NCBI RefSeq assembly: GCF_038502225.1
Contig: NC_091303.1
Coordinates: forward strand, 27,380,830 to 27,444,829
From: Cherax quadricarinatus
Lineage: Eukaryota > Arthropoda > Malacostraca > Decapoda > Parastacidae
DNA: 64,000 nucleotides
Reading direction: 5' to 3'
The translations under genes and the position numbers were made by a program. How positions within the stretch are numbered: position 1 is the stretch's first letter; the number at the start of each line of letters is the position of its first letter. The notes beneath the pieces were generated by a model, which did not search any database, was not told the DNA's origin, and was given only the letters and a program-made list of their open reading frames with translations. Below are positions 21,118-30,162 of the stretch, in pieces.

Positions 21118-22143
21118 CTGCGAGTCCCTACTACCCTCCCTCCGACCCCCACAACTGGCAGCCAGCCCTCCCACCACTCAGTGTGGTGAGTGTTTTGTTT
21201 GTTCATTATTTGCTATTAAACTACAGTATAAATAATGTAAACCCATTCATGACTGCATATTGGAATGGCTATTCGGACAGGTATTAGACGGTGACATCAT
21301 GTGTTTACTCTTGAACACTGCAAAGAATTAAACATTTCTGCTACAGCTAATAATAACAATAGTAATAATAATAATAAATATGATATAATTGAAGAAGAAA
21401 ATTGTACAAAAATACAAGGGAGTGGTTGACACATCGTCAGTGTGACTTTGTTTATGCTGGAGTGAACATTAGTCTCCCTGCTCTTCCAAACATTTCACAA
21501 TAATTCATTGTGTTTGGTGCTTGTAGATTGAGTGTGACTGGAGTGGTAGAGGCAGTGATTGAGGCAATGGTATTTAATAACATACATGTTAATAATAATA
21601 CATGTTATTAATAATATGTACTATTATTATTTATAACATATATGTTATTAAATACATACATGTTAATAATAATACATGTTATTAATAATAACATGTACTA
21701 TTATTATTTATAACATATATGTTATTAAATACCACTGCCTCAACCGCTGAATTATTGTGAAATGTTTGGAAGAGCAGGGAGACTAATGTTCACTCCAGCA
21801 TAAACAAAGTCACACTGACGATGTGTCAACCACTCCCTCATATTTTTGTACAATTTCCTTCTTCAATTATATCGTATTTATTATTATTATTATTATTACT
21901 ATTGTTATTATTAGCAATAGCAGAAATGTTCTATTCTTTGCTTTGTTCAAGAGTAAACACATGATGTCACCGTCTAATACCTGTCCGAATAGCCATTCCA
22001 ATATGCAGTCATGAGTGGGTTTACATTATTTATTCTGTAGTTTAATAGCAAATAATGAACAAACAAAACACTCACCACACTGAGTGGTGGGAGGGCTGGC
22101 TGCCAGTTGTGGGGGTCGGAGGGAGGGTAGTAGGGACTCGCAG
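21118..22143. repeat. about 1-kb foldback palindrome with AT-rich centre
   Basis: The left arm from GCGAGTCCCTACTACCCTCC (21120) is the reverse complement of the right arm ending GGGAGGGTAGTAGGGACTCGC (22121-22141). Matching continues inward through ACTCAGTGTGGTGAGTGTTT, the CATATTGGAATGGCTATTCGG block and CTGGAGTGAACATTAGTCTCC. The centre (21569-21730) is two direct copies of a TTATTAAATA/ATACATGTTAATAATA block. The left arm has about 50 bp absent from the right. No coding sequence. Confidence 0.9.
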
Positions 22144-22504
22144 TGGAGGCATTGGTGGAGTCTGTGGTATTTAATAACATACATTATTAAACATACATGT
22201 TATAGTACAATACGACATGTATACGATTATTCATGGTTCAAGAAGTTAACATGTATATATTTAGTACATATATTACAACGTTTTTCAACATGTCTTTTAT
22301 GATTACCTGTATAGCACAGGGATAATTGTGATATACAACTGCAATAAACCTGAAGCAGTATTTTCTCTATATAGATTATCACCTACAGCATATATTAGGG
22401 GCACCCATAGTCAGACAACGTGGCTTTTTCTAGTACATTAGCGAGGTAATTATTGATCCCCCTAGAAACCCTCGTGATATGTTGAGGTTCACCTGTATAC
22501 CTTG

Positions 22505-22650
22505 TACACTGTATGTGTAGGACACTGACCTAATTTGCTTGAAATACTCTGCATAACAAGCAGCTTTCTATATAGTAGTATGTCACTGATGTCAGCTAGG
22601 CCTGTATACATTGTACATGTACGTGTAGTAAATAAAATTATTATTATTAC
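22505..22650 (+). mobile_element. SINE 3' fragment with (ATT)n tail
   Basis: GACCTAATTTGCTTGAAATACTCT to GTCACTGATGTCAGCTAGGCC repeats the 3' half of the fragment at 20890-20990. It ends TAAATAAAATTATTATTATTAC, a microsatellite-type SINE tail. Confidence 0.5.
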
Positions 22651-22654
22651 TGTT

Positions 22655-23840
22655 ATTTTCTCAATTGTTTGTTGGGTTATCTTATTCAAACTTGGGCAAT
22701 GTATGATGGAAAGATACTTCTTAATTAACGTACACCAAAAATGAAAGAAATCAGACCATAAATAGTGGAGTTCACTTCTCAGCCATTAGTGGTCACTTAG
22801 CGGTATATTTTTGTATGTTTTTATGGCTATATTCTCATTTTTTCGGTCTCATTTGATAGAATGAAACATACATTACAGAAATAGATATGATTTTGATTGC
22901 TTTCATGATGAAAAGTACCTTAAAATTGCGCTCACAGTAGCAAAAATGTTATGTTCTTTAGCAAAGCTCAAGAGTAAACAAATGACGTCACCGTCCAATA
23001 CCTGTCTGCCTGCCAGTCCAAATTCCAGTATGTAGTCTGAGTTGACATTATTTATACAATTATTACAATAATGCAGTAGTCTGCATACCAGTAAATCTTC
23101 TATTTTTTTGTGTGAATAAAAATTCCAAATGATAAGCAAGAGTAATATAAGAGGAGCTTGGAGCCATGACCAATGAACAGAGAAAATGTTATTTTAGTGC
23201 CAGGAATGTGTGCAGTGTTTATTCTGGACCCTATTTTGAAACTGGCATCTGTTGAAATTTGTGTGAAATCGGCCAAACTGCCAATTTCTGACCACTTTAT
23301 TGGGTAGTTGAAATAAGTGAATGGGCAGTTTCTTGTACTCAGTTGACAGACTAAAAGTATATAAGTTTATTCAGGTATACACAAATACAGTTATGTAGAT
23401 TATCATACATAGCAGTGTATGTATAGAGAACCTAGGATAACCCAGAAAAGTCAGATAAAGTGACTTATTTCCAGTACCTGGCTTGGGCTTGCCATATATG
23501 ATTTTTGGTAAATATTTGTTTTTTCTTGGTTGTTTGTTCGGCTATCTCATTGATACTTGGGCAATGTATGATGGAAAGATGCTTCTTAACGTACAACAAA
23601 AATAAAAAAGACGGATGATAAATAAGGGAGTTCACTTCTCAGCCATTAGCTGCCTCTTTGCAGTACATTTTTGTATGGTTTTTATGGTTGTGTGTATTCT
23701 CATTTTTTTGGACTCATTTGATAGAATGGAAGATATATTACAGAAATAGACATGATTTTGATTGCTTTCATGACACAAAGTACCTTGAAATTGAGCTCAA
23801 AGTACCAGAAATGTTCGATTTTTGCGTCAGTCAAGTTGGT
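22655..23840 (+). repeat. two diverged copies of a MITE-interior block
   Basis: 22655-22990 and 23515-23840 are copies of each other: GGGCAATGTATGATGGAAAGAT, GAGTTCACTTCTCAGCCATTAG, then the piggyBac-MITE interior TTTTTATGGTTGTATTCTC and TCATTTGATAGAATG. Between them, 23110-23340 matches MITE positions 4570-4800, and 23370-23460 matches 20670-20730. There are no TTAA ends. It is old and rearranged. Confidence 0.6.
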
Positions 23841-23951
23841 TAATTTTATTAAGTGTATTGTAACCTAACTACTCTGTAATCCGGCACACTACAGGTCCCA
23901 ATGATGCCAGATTTGTGATGGAGGACCTGTACTGTAGCAGTAAATAACAGA

Positions 23952-24003
23952 TTAACCATTTCAGGGTCCCCAGGCCCTCTCCCAGACTTGTTCTCATGGT
24001 CGC

Positions 24004-24051
<48 letters not shown>

Positions 24052-25065
24052 AAAAAAAAAAAAAAAAAACTTATGAAAAGATAGAGAATCTTTTCCCGAT
24101 CATAATGACATCAAAAGTATGAAATTTGATGGAAAACTTACGGAATTATGCTCTCGCGAAGTTAGCAGTCTCGACGATGTTTACACATCAGTGATTTTGC
24201 CCACTTTGAGCCCTATTTTCGGCCAATTCCAGTGTACTAGTTGACAAAAATCATAACTATTTTGCTAGAGCTCCATTTTTTCTATCGAATGAGTACAAGA
24301 AACCACCCATTTACTGATTTCAACTATCCATTACGGTGGTCAGAATTTAGCAATTTTGCCAATTTCATACAAATTTCAAAAGATGCCAATTTCCAAATAG
24401 GGTTCAGAATAAACAAGAAAGACATTCCTGACACTAAAATAACATTTCCTCTTTTCATTAGTCACGTCCCCAGGCCCCTCTTACATTCTTTTGCTTTCCA
24501 CTTTGAATTTTTATTCTCACAAAAAATAGAAGATTTACTGTTATGCAGACTACTGCATTAGTGTAGAAATGGTATAAATAATATCAGCGCACTTGTGAAA
24601 GAATATTAGACTCACCAGTTGATGTGTATTGGATGCTTAGCATGATTTGTTTACTTTTGAACTTTGGTAAAAATTGAACATTTCTGCTACTTTGAGCTCA
24701 ATTTCAAGGTACTTTTCATTGTAAAACCAGTCAAAATCATCTCAATTTCTGTAATATGTCTTCCATTCTATAAAATGAGACCAGGAAAACTAGAATACAA
24801 CAATAAATACCATACGAAAATACAGTGCAAAGTCAGTGTTGTAATCCAAAAACACGGTCAAAGTTTTTTTTTCTCATTACGCACTGTGTGCTGCAGGATT
24901 TTTTTTATACTGCGCCCACTGACCACATAGACCCATTCTTTCATATGTAGTCCTACCAGCTTTCTCTCACTAGATTTGAGGGGCGCTAGAATTTAGGCGT
25001 ACTAGTACGTCAAAAACCCTGGTGCATAAGCCATACTAGTACGTCCGAAACCCTGAAAGGGTTAA
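23952..25065 (-). mobile_element. piggyBac-type MITE M3, reverse orientation
   Basis: TTAA lies at 23952-23955 and 25062-25065. The palindrome-bearing end is on the right; read on the minus strand, palindromes start 22 and 56 bp after the TTAA. A 50-plus A-run sits at 24010-24069. It is nearly the same as M4 (38829-39896). The plus-strand frame 24241-24561 is the family's shared small frame. Confidence 0.85.
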
Positions 25066-25426
25066 AGAGGTGTGTGCAGTGTGGACTAGGGTGCAAGCTT
25101 TAGTAGAGAAACACCACCGTGACCAAGCTGAAACGAGCCATATCTACAACGTCCTCAGTGACAAAACCCTGTCCCACTTCAGGGAAATCTTAAAGAGATG
25201 CAAGAAAGAGACCTCTATGGACAGATTTGTTGTGAGACAGGGGTCCAGTGACTCTCAATCTGGTCCTAGTGCCATTAAAAGACAGAGAAGGGAAGTAACC
25301 CCAGAGAAGGCTTTGCTACCTAAAGTCTTTACAAAGGGGGATTCCTCTTCCAAACACTAACTCCTCTCTCTTTCCTCTTCCCTGTCTTCCAGAAACCAGC
25401 ATTAGCCTTCAATAAAGTATGTAATA
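25066..25426 (+). pseudogene. Tigger transposase C-terminal tail (T0)
   Basis: 'VCAVWTRVQALVEKHHRDQA' leads into 'SHFREILKRCKKETSMDRFV', then the shared 'SSDSQSGPSAIKRQRREVTP' tail and a stop after '..GDSSSKH' at 25358-25360. An AATAAAG follows. Relative to T2 and T3 this is a more diverged lineage, resembling the T1 and T4 tails (KRCQK). Everything N-terminal to it is missing. T3 inserted into its 3' UTR at TA 25425-25426. Confidence 0.8.
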
Positions 25427-25705
25427 CAGTGGACCCTCGACCAACGTTGGCATCGTCTAACATTAAATCCGACTAGCGATACATTTTAACGCAAAAATTT
25501 TGCCTCGACTAGCGCTAAAAAACCCGACCAACGCTATTCGTTCCATTTGAGATGCGTCCACTTGTGGCCTGAGCGCGCCTCACTTGTCCTGTGGGTGCCA
25601 GTGTTTACAAGCCAGCCAGCCACCGCGGTCCCATCCAAACATACAATCGGAACATTTCATATTATCGCAGCGTTTGTAGTGATTGCACCAGCAAAGTAAG
25701 TCACC

Positions 25706-27494
25706 ATGGGCCACAAGAAGCTTCTAGTGCCAACCCTACAGCAAAAAGGGTGAGAATTACTATGGATATGAAGAAAGAGATCATTGCTAAGTATGAAAGT
25801 GGAGTGCGCGTCTCCGAGCTGGCCAGGTTGTACACAAAACCCCAATCAATCATCGCTACTATTGTGGGCAAGAAAACGGCAATCAAGGAAGCTGTTCTTG
25901 CCAAAGGTGCAACTATGTTTTCGAAACTGAGATCGCAAGTGATAGAAGATGTTGAGAGACTGTTACTGGTGTGGATAAACGAAAAACAGATGGCAGGAGA
26001 ACGCATCTCTCAAGCGATCATATGTGAAAAGGCTAGGAAGTTGCATGACAATTTAATTAAAAAATGCCAGCAACTAGTGGTGATGTGAGTGAATTTAAGG
26101 CCAGCAAAGGTTGGTTTGAGATATTTAAGAAGCGTAGTGGCATTCATAGTGTGATAAGGCATGGTGAGGCTGCCAGTTCGGACCACAAAGCGGCTGAAAA
26201 ATATGTGAAGGAATTCAAGGAGTACATAGACAGTGAAGGACTGAAACCTGAACAAGTGTTTAATTGTGATGAAACAGGCCTGTTTTGGAAGAAAATGCCA
26301 AGCAGGACCTACATTACTCAGGAGGAAAAGGCACTCCCAGGACATAAGCCTATGAAAGACAGGCTTACTCTCTTGATGTGTGCCAATGCTAGTGGTGATT
26401 GCAAAGCGGAGCCTTTATTGGTGTATCACTCTGAAACTCCCAGAGTGTTCAGGAAAAACAATGTCCTCAAGGCTAATTTGTGTGTAATGTGGAGGGCAAA
26501 CAGTAAGGCATGGGTCACTAGGGACTTTTTCTATGACTGGTTACACCATGCATATGCCCCCACTGTGAAAAATTACCTCCTGGAAAATAAATTGGACCTG
26601 AAGTGCCTCCTGGTATTAGACAATGCTCCTGGTCATCCTTCAGATTTGGCAGAGTGACTTTCTGTGGACATGAGCTTCATTAAAGTGAAGTTTTTGCCTC
26701 CTAATACAACTCCTCTCCTGCAGCCCATGGACCAGCAGGTCATTGCAAACTTCAAGAAACTCTACACAAAAGCTATGTTTGAAAGGTGCTTTGTAGTGAC
26801 CCCAGAAACTCAATTGACTCTAAGAGAGTTTTGGAGAGATCACTTTAGCATCCTCAATTGTGTAAACATTATAGGTAAGGCTTGGGAGGAAGTGACTAAG
26901 AGGACCTTGAACTCTGCTTGGAAAAAACTGTGGCCAGAATGTGTTGACAAAACGGATTTTGAAGGGTTTGAGGCTAACCCTGGGAATCCTATGTCAGTTG
27001 AGGAATCCATTGTGGCATTGGGGAAGTCCTTGGGGTTGGAGGTTAGTGGGGAGGATGCGGAAGAGTTGGTGGAGGAGGACAATGAAGAACTAACCACTGA
27101 TGAGCTGCTAGATCATCTTCAACAGCAAGAGGCCACACCTGAGGAAACTGCTTCGGAGGAGGGGATAGAGAAATTGAAGAAGTTGATCACTTCAAAGATT
27201 AAGGAAATGTGTGCAATGTGGCTTAAAGTGCAAACCTTTTTTGATGAAAATCACCCTGATACAGCTACTGCAAGCCGTGTTGGCAACCTGTACACTGACA
27301 ATGTTGTGAAACACTTTAGGAATGTCATAAAGGATCGGGAGGTACAGGTCTCTATGGACAGATATGTTGTGCGACAGAGGTCCAGTGACTCTCAAGCTGG
27401 TCCTAGTGGCATTAAAAGAAGAAGGGAAGTAACCCCAGAAAAGGACTTGCCACCTCAAGTCCTAATGGAAGGGGATCCCCCTTCTAAACACTAA
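25706..27494 (+). pseudogene. Tigger transposase (TIGD1-like), T3
   Basis: Close to full length and the best template in the window for the C-terminal half. ATG 25706; a base lost near 25715 shifts out of the start frame. HTH regions are readable ('MKKEIIAKYESGVRVSELAR'). A base lost near 26062 shifts into the frame carrying 'VFNCDETGLFWKKM' and 'LLVLDNAPGHPSDLAE'. CGA became TGA at 26655. The frame then runs unbroken from 26664 ('VKFLPPNTTPLLQPMDQQVI') through the acidic Glu-rich region to '..GDPPSKH' and TAA at 27492. Two frameshifts and one stop, so it is inactive, but low damage implies a fairly young copy. Confidence 0.92.
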
Positions 27495-27726
27495 CACCAT
27501 CAACACTCTCCCCTCCTCCCATCCCATCAATCATCACCAGATCTTCGGTAAAGGTAAGTGTCATGTAACTGTGCATGTCTTCTTCAGTTTGAGTGTATTA
27601 AAATTAATATTTCATGTGGTAAAAGTTTTTTTTTTCAATACTTTGGGGTGTCAGGAACGGATTAATTTGATTTCCATTATTTCTTAGGGGGAAAATTAAC
27701 TTGATTAACCCTTTGACTGTCGCGGT

Positions 27727-27772
27727 CGTATATGTACGTCATGGGAGATACCGTGTTTGACGTATCTATACG
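27727..27772 (+). promoter_or_regulatory. paired 12-bp palindromes, putative transposase binding sites
   Basis: CGTATATGTACG (27727-27738) and CGTATCTATACG (27761-27772) start 22 and 56 bp after the TTAA. The same two positions are palindromic in every other family copy, with different central bases. The sites are absent from the right end. Function is inferred. Confidence 0.55.
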
Positions 27773-27898
27773 CATAAATTCTAGCGGCTTCAAATCGAGC
27801 GGGAGAGGGCTGGTAGGCCTACACGAGAGAGAATGGGTCTCAGTGGTCGGTGTGCACCCTGTGAAAAAAATCTGGGACTCAGCGGTGCATTGTGGGAA

Positions 27899-27909
27899 CG
27901 CCATCTTGG
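27899..27909 (+). promoter_or_regulatory. YY1/Pho-like site in the piggyBac leader
   Basis: CGCCATCTTGG lies 16 bp before the P3 start codon and agrees with the YY1/Pleiohomeotic GCCAT core. The surrounding GCATTGTGGGAA..GCCAT is kept in P1 and P2, although those copies have GCCATTTTAG and GCCATTTCAG. Confidence 0.25.
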
Positions 27910-27924
27910 TAGTCCATTTTCACC

Positions 27925-30162
27925 ATGCCTCGCGGTAAGAAGTTCCTCACTCCTCGGCGGATTGGAGGTCTTTTGTTCCCAAGTGATAGCTCAAACAGTG
28001 ATGATAGTGTCAGTGAAAGTGAATTCCATGGTTTTGAAGCGGGTGTGACCGAGAAAATTACCCAGGATAACATAATTAGTGATAAAAACCCAGATGACCC
28101 ACAACCATCCACCTCTGGTGCTAGGCCGGCTCGTTCATATTCACCTGTACCAGGACGAAAGAGGAAACTATTTGCCCGTGTACAAGACTCAGATGTGAGC
28201 AGTGCAAGTGATAGTGATAGTGATTTCAAGGTTATTGAAAGCACTTCTAGTTGTGACAGTGAGGGTGAATATTCCCCAGTGAAACGGCAGTATGTACGAC
28301 GTCGCATGCGGTCTGGTAGTGTGCCATATGCTCTTCCAAGAGGAAGGAGTACATCTCGGAGCACATCCCGTGGCCCTACACCACGTCCTGATAGTGAAGA
28401 TGACGATATTGTTACGATGGGTATAAATGATGTGAGTGAGGCAGCAGGCGGTGGTGGTGATAGTGACGGTGCCATGAGTCATGTGACACCAGCAGCGGGC
28501 CACGCTAGTGCCCGCGCTGCTGACTCTGCACAACTACAACCTGCTTCGGCCGACCCCACACTCTCACAACCACAACCACAACCTGCACAACCACAACGAC
28601 ATTACAATATCCAGAACGCACCAGCTGACCGCATCTGGGATTGGCATCAAGATGACGAGTTTGTTCCCAATCCCCATGACTTTGATGAAGGACAAAGTGG
28701 AATACGGCCATCATGTACACTTGGGAACAATCCCACTGAACTGGAATGCTTTCAGTTGTTCTTCGATGAACCCCTGATGGACATTATTGTCAGGGAAAGC
28801 AATACATACTATGAGTACACCATGGCAAACACTATGCTTTCACCAAGATCACGCCTACACCAGTGGAAGGACACAACTGTGGCAGAGATGTATCTGTTCT
28901 TTGCCACAATAATGCTTATGCCACATGTGTATAAGCATAGTGTCAGCACATACTGGGCGACAGACCGCCTGATTTCAACCCCTGCTTTCAGTGACATTAT
29001 ACCAGTGAATAGATTTGTGTTACTGTTACGTATGTTACACTTTTCAGACAAAACCAGGCCTGACAGAAGCGACAGGTTATATAAGATCAGACGTGTGTTT
29101 ATGTACCTGAAACAAAAGTGCTCTATGTATTTTTATCCCTTCAGGAAGCTTGTTATTGACGAGTCTTTGATTTTGTTCAAAGGAAGACTCTCATTCAAGC
29201 AGTATATACCAAGCAAGAGGAAACGCTTTGGTATAAAGTTATTTGTTCTGTGTGATTGCAAAACTGGTCTGGTTTTGGATATAATTGTGTACACTGGCGG
29301 TAAAACAATGGAAGATACCAGGAAGTTACTGGGTATCTCTGGTGATGTGGTTAGAACAATGATGGAGCCATATCTTGGTAAGGGGCATATTTTATATACT
29401 GACAACTGGTACACAAGCCCTATACTCAGTGATTTCTTGCGAGTGAACATGACAGATGTGTGTGGCACAGTGCGTAGAAGTCGTAAACATATGCCTAGGT
29501 TCGAAGCTGGCAGTCGTAGAGGTGAAGTGCAGGTGTTTGCTGCCAATGACATCATGGCATTTCGGTGGCATGACAAACGTGATGTCACACTGCTGACATC
29601 AGTTCACCGACACGAAATGGTAGAGACTGGCAAGCAGAATAGAGAGACCAAAGAACCTATTGTAAAACCTGCAGCTGTGATGGATTACAACCTCAATATG
29701 CGCTTAGTGGACAAATGTGACATGCAGATTGGGTTTGCTGACTGTGTTCGCAAGAGTTATAAGTGGTACATAAAACTGTTTTTCCATCTTCTTGACATTT
29801 CCATGCTGAATGCTTATAATATGTATAAGTTGAAGACCAAGAACAAACCCAAATATGGTGAATTTTGTTTGTCAGTCATCAGACAAATAATATTCAAGTA
29901 CCAAGAAACAACACCTGCAATAGACCAGCGCCCACAAAATTATCAACACATGTCCTCTCGTCTGAGGCCTGGTGATCACTACCCCATACCACTGCCTGCT
30001 ACTACTGCCAAGAAAAATGCTCAGAAGAGGTGTTTTGTCTGTGGACATACCACAAAACGCCAACAAAAACGCAGAGACACTCGTTTTATGTGTGAGGAGT
30101 GTAAGACACCATTGTGCTTATACCCATGTTTCAAAGAATTCCACAAGCTGCAGCACTTCTAA
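27925..30162 (+). CDS. piggyBac-family transposase, full length, 745 aa
   Basis: It would cut and paste the element at TTAA sites through a DDE/RNase H-like domain. Residues 1 to about 265 are acidic, Ser/Pro/Gln-rich and probably disordered. The catalytic fold follows from about 270 ('ELECFQLFFDEPLMDIIV'). Family catalytic acids are visible: Asp412 in VIDESL, Asp493 in YTDNWYTS, and Asp596/Asp599 in VDKCDMQ. The C-terminal cysteine-rich domain is complete, with Cys703, 706, 723, 726, 731 and 735 and His740/744 as likely zinc ligands. The ATG at 27925 is chosen because the same start and leader occur in P1 and P2. TAA at 30160 overlaps an AATAAAG signal. There is no stop or shift, unlike every other transposase in the window. 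It could be an active element or a very recent arrival. Confidence 0.95.
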   Translation: MPRGKKFLTPRRIGGLLFPSDSSNSDDSVSESEFHGFEAGVTEKITQDNIISDKNPDDPQPSTSGARPARSYSPVPGRKRKLFARVQDSDVSSASDSDSDFKVIESTSSCDSEGEYSPVKRQYVRRRMRSGSVPYALPRGRSTSRSTSRGPTPRPDSEDDDIVTMGINDVSEAAGGGGDSDGAMSHVTPAAGHASARAADSAQLQPASADPTLSQPQPQPAQPQRHYNIQNAPADRIWDWHQDDEFVPNPHDFDEGQSGIRPSCTLGNNPTELECFQLFFDEPLMDIIVRESNTYYEYTMANTMLSPRSRLHQWKDTTVAEMYLFFATIMLMPHVYKHSVSTYWATDRLISTPAFSDIIPVNRFVLLLRMLHFSDKTRPDRSDRLYKIRRVFMYLKQKCSMYFYPFRKLVIDESLILFKGRLSFKQYIPSKRKRFGIKLFVLCDCKTGLVLDIIVYTGGKTMEDTRKLLGISGDVVRTMMEPYLGKGHILYTDNWYTSPILSDFLRVNMTDVCGTVRRSRKHMPRFEAGSRRGEVQVFAANDIMAFRWHDKRDVTLLTSVHRHEMVETGKQNRETKEPIVKPAAVMDYNLNMRLVDKCDMQIGFADCVRKSYKWYIKLFFHLLDISMLNAYNMYKLKTKNKPKYGEFCLSVIRQIIFKYQETTPAIDQRPQNYQHMSSRLRPGDHYPIPLPATTAKKNAQKRCFVCGHTTKRQQKRRDTRFMCEECKTPLCLYPCFKEFHKLQHF

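Larger units (their letters stand above)
20041..23929 (+). mobile_element. second Tigger-type family element T5, gutted
   Basis: The left end CAGGTCTGCCATCATAAATTC is at 20041. The right end is its inverse, GGCATCATTGGGACC-type TIR ending GATGGAGGACCTG at 23929. TA is on both sides. The TIR begins CAGGTC, unlike the CAGTGGACC of T0-T4. A short N-terminal coding start is at 20243. The remaining interior is SINE-like sequence, a 1-kb palindrome and MITE fragments. Confidence 0.6.

Noticed and set aside
27879..28475. Minus-strand open frame of 198 codons
   Set aside because: Antisense shadow of the acidic N-terminal region of the P3 transposase.
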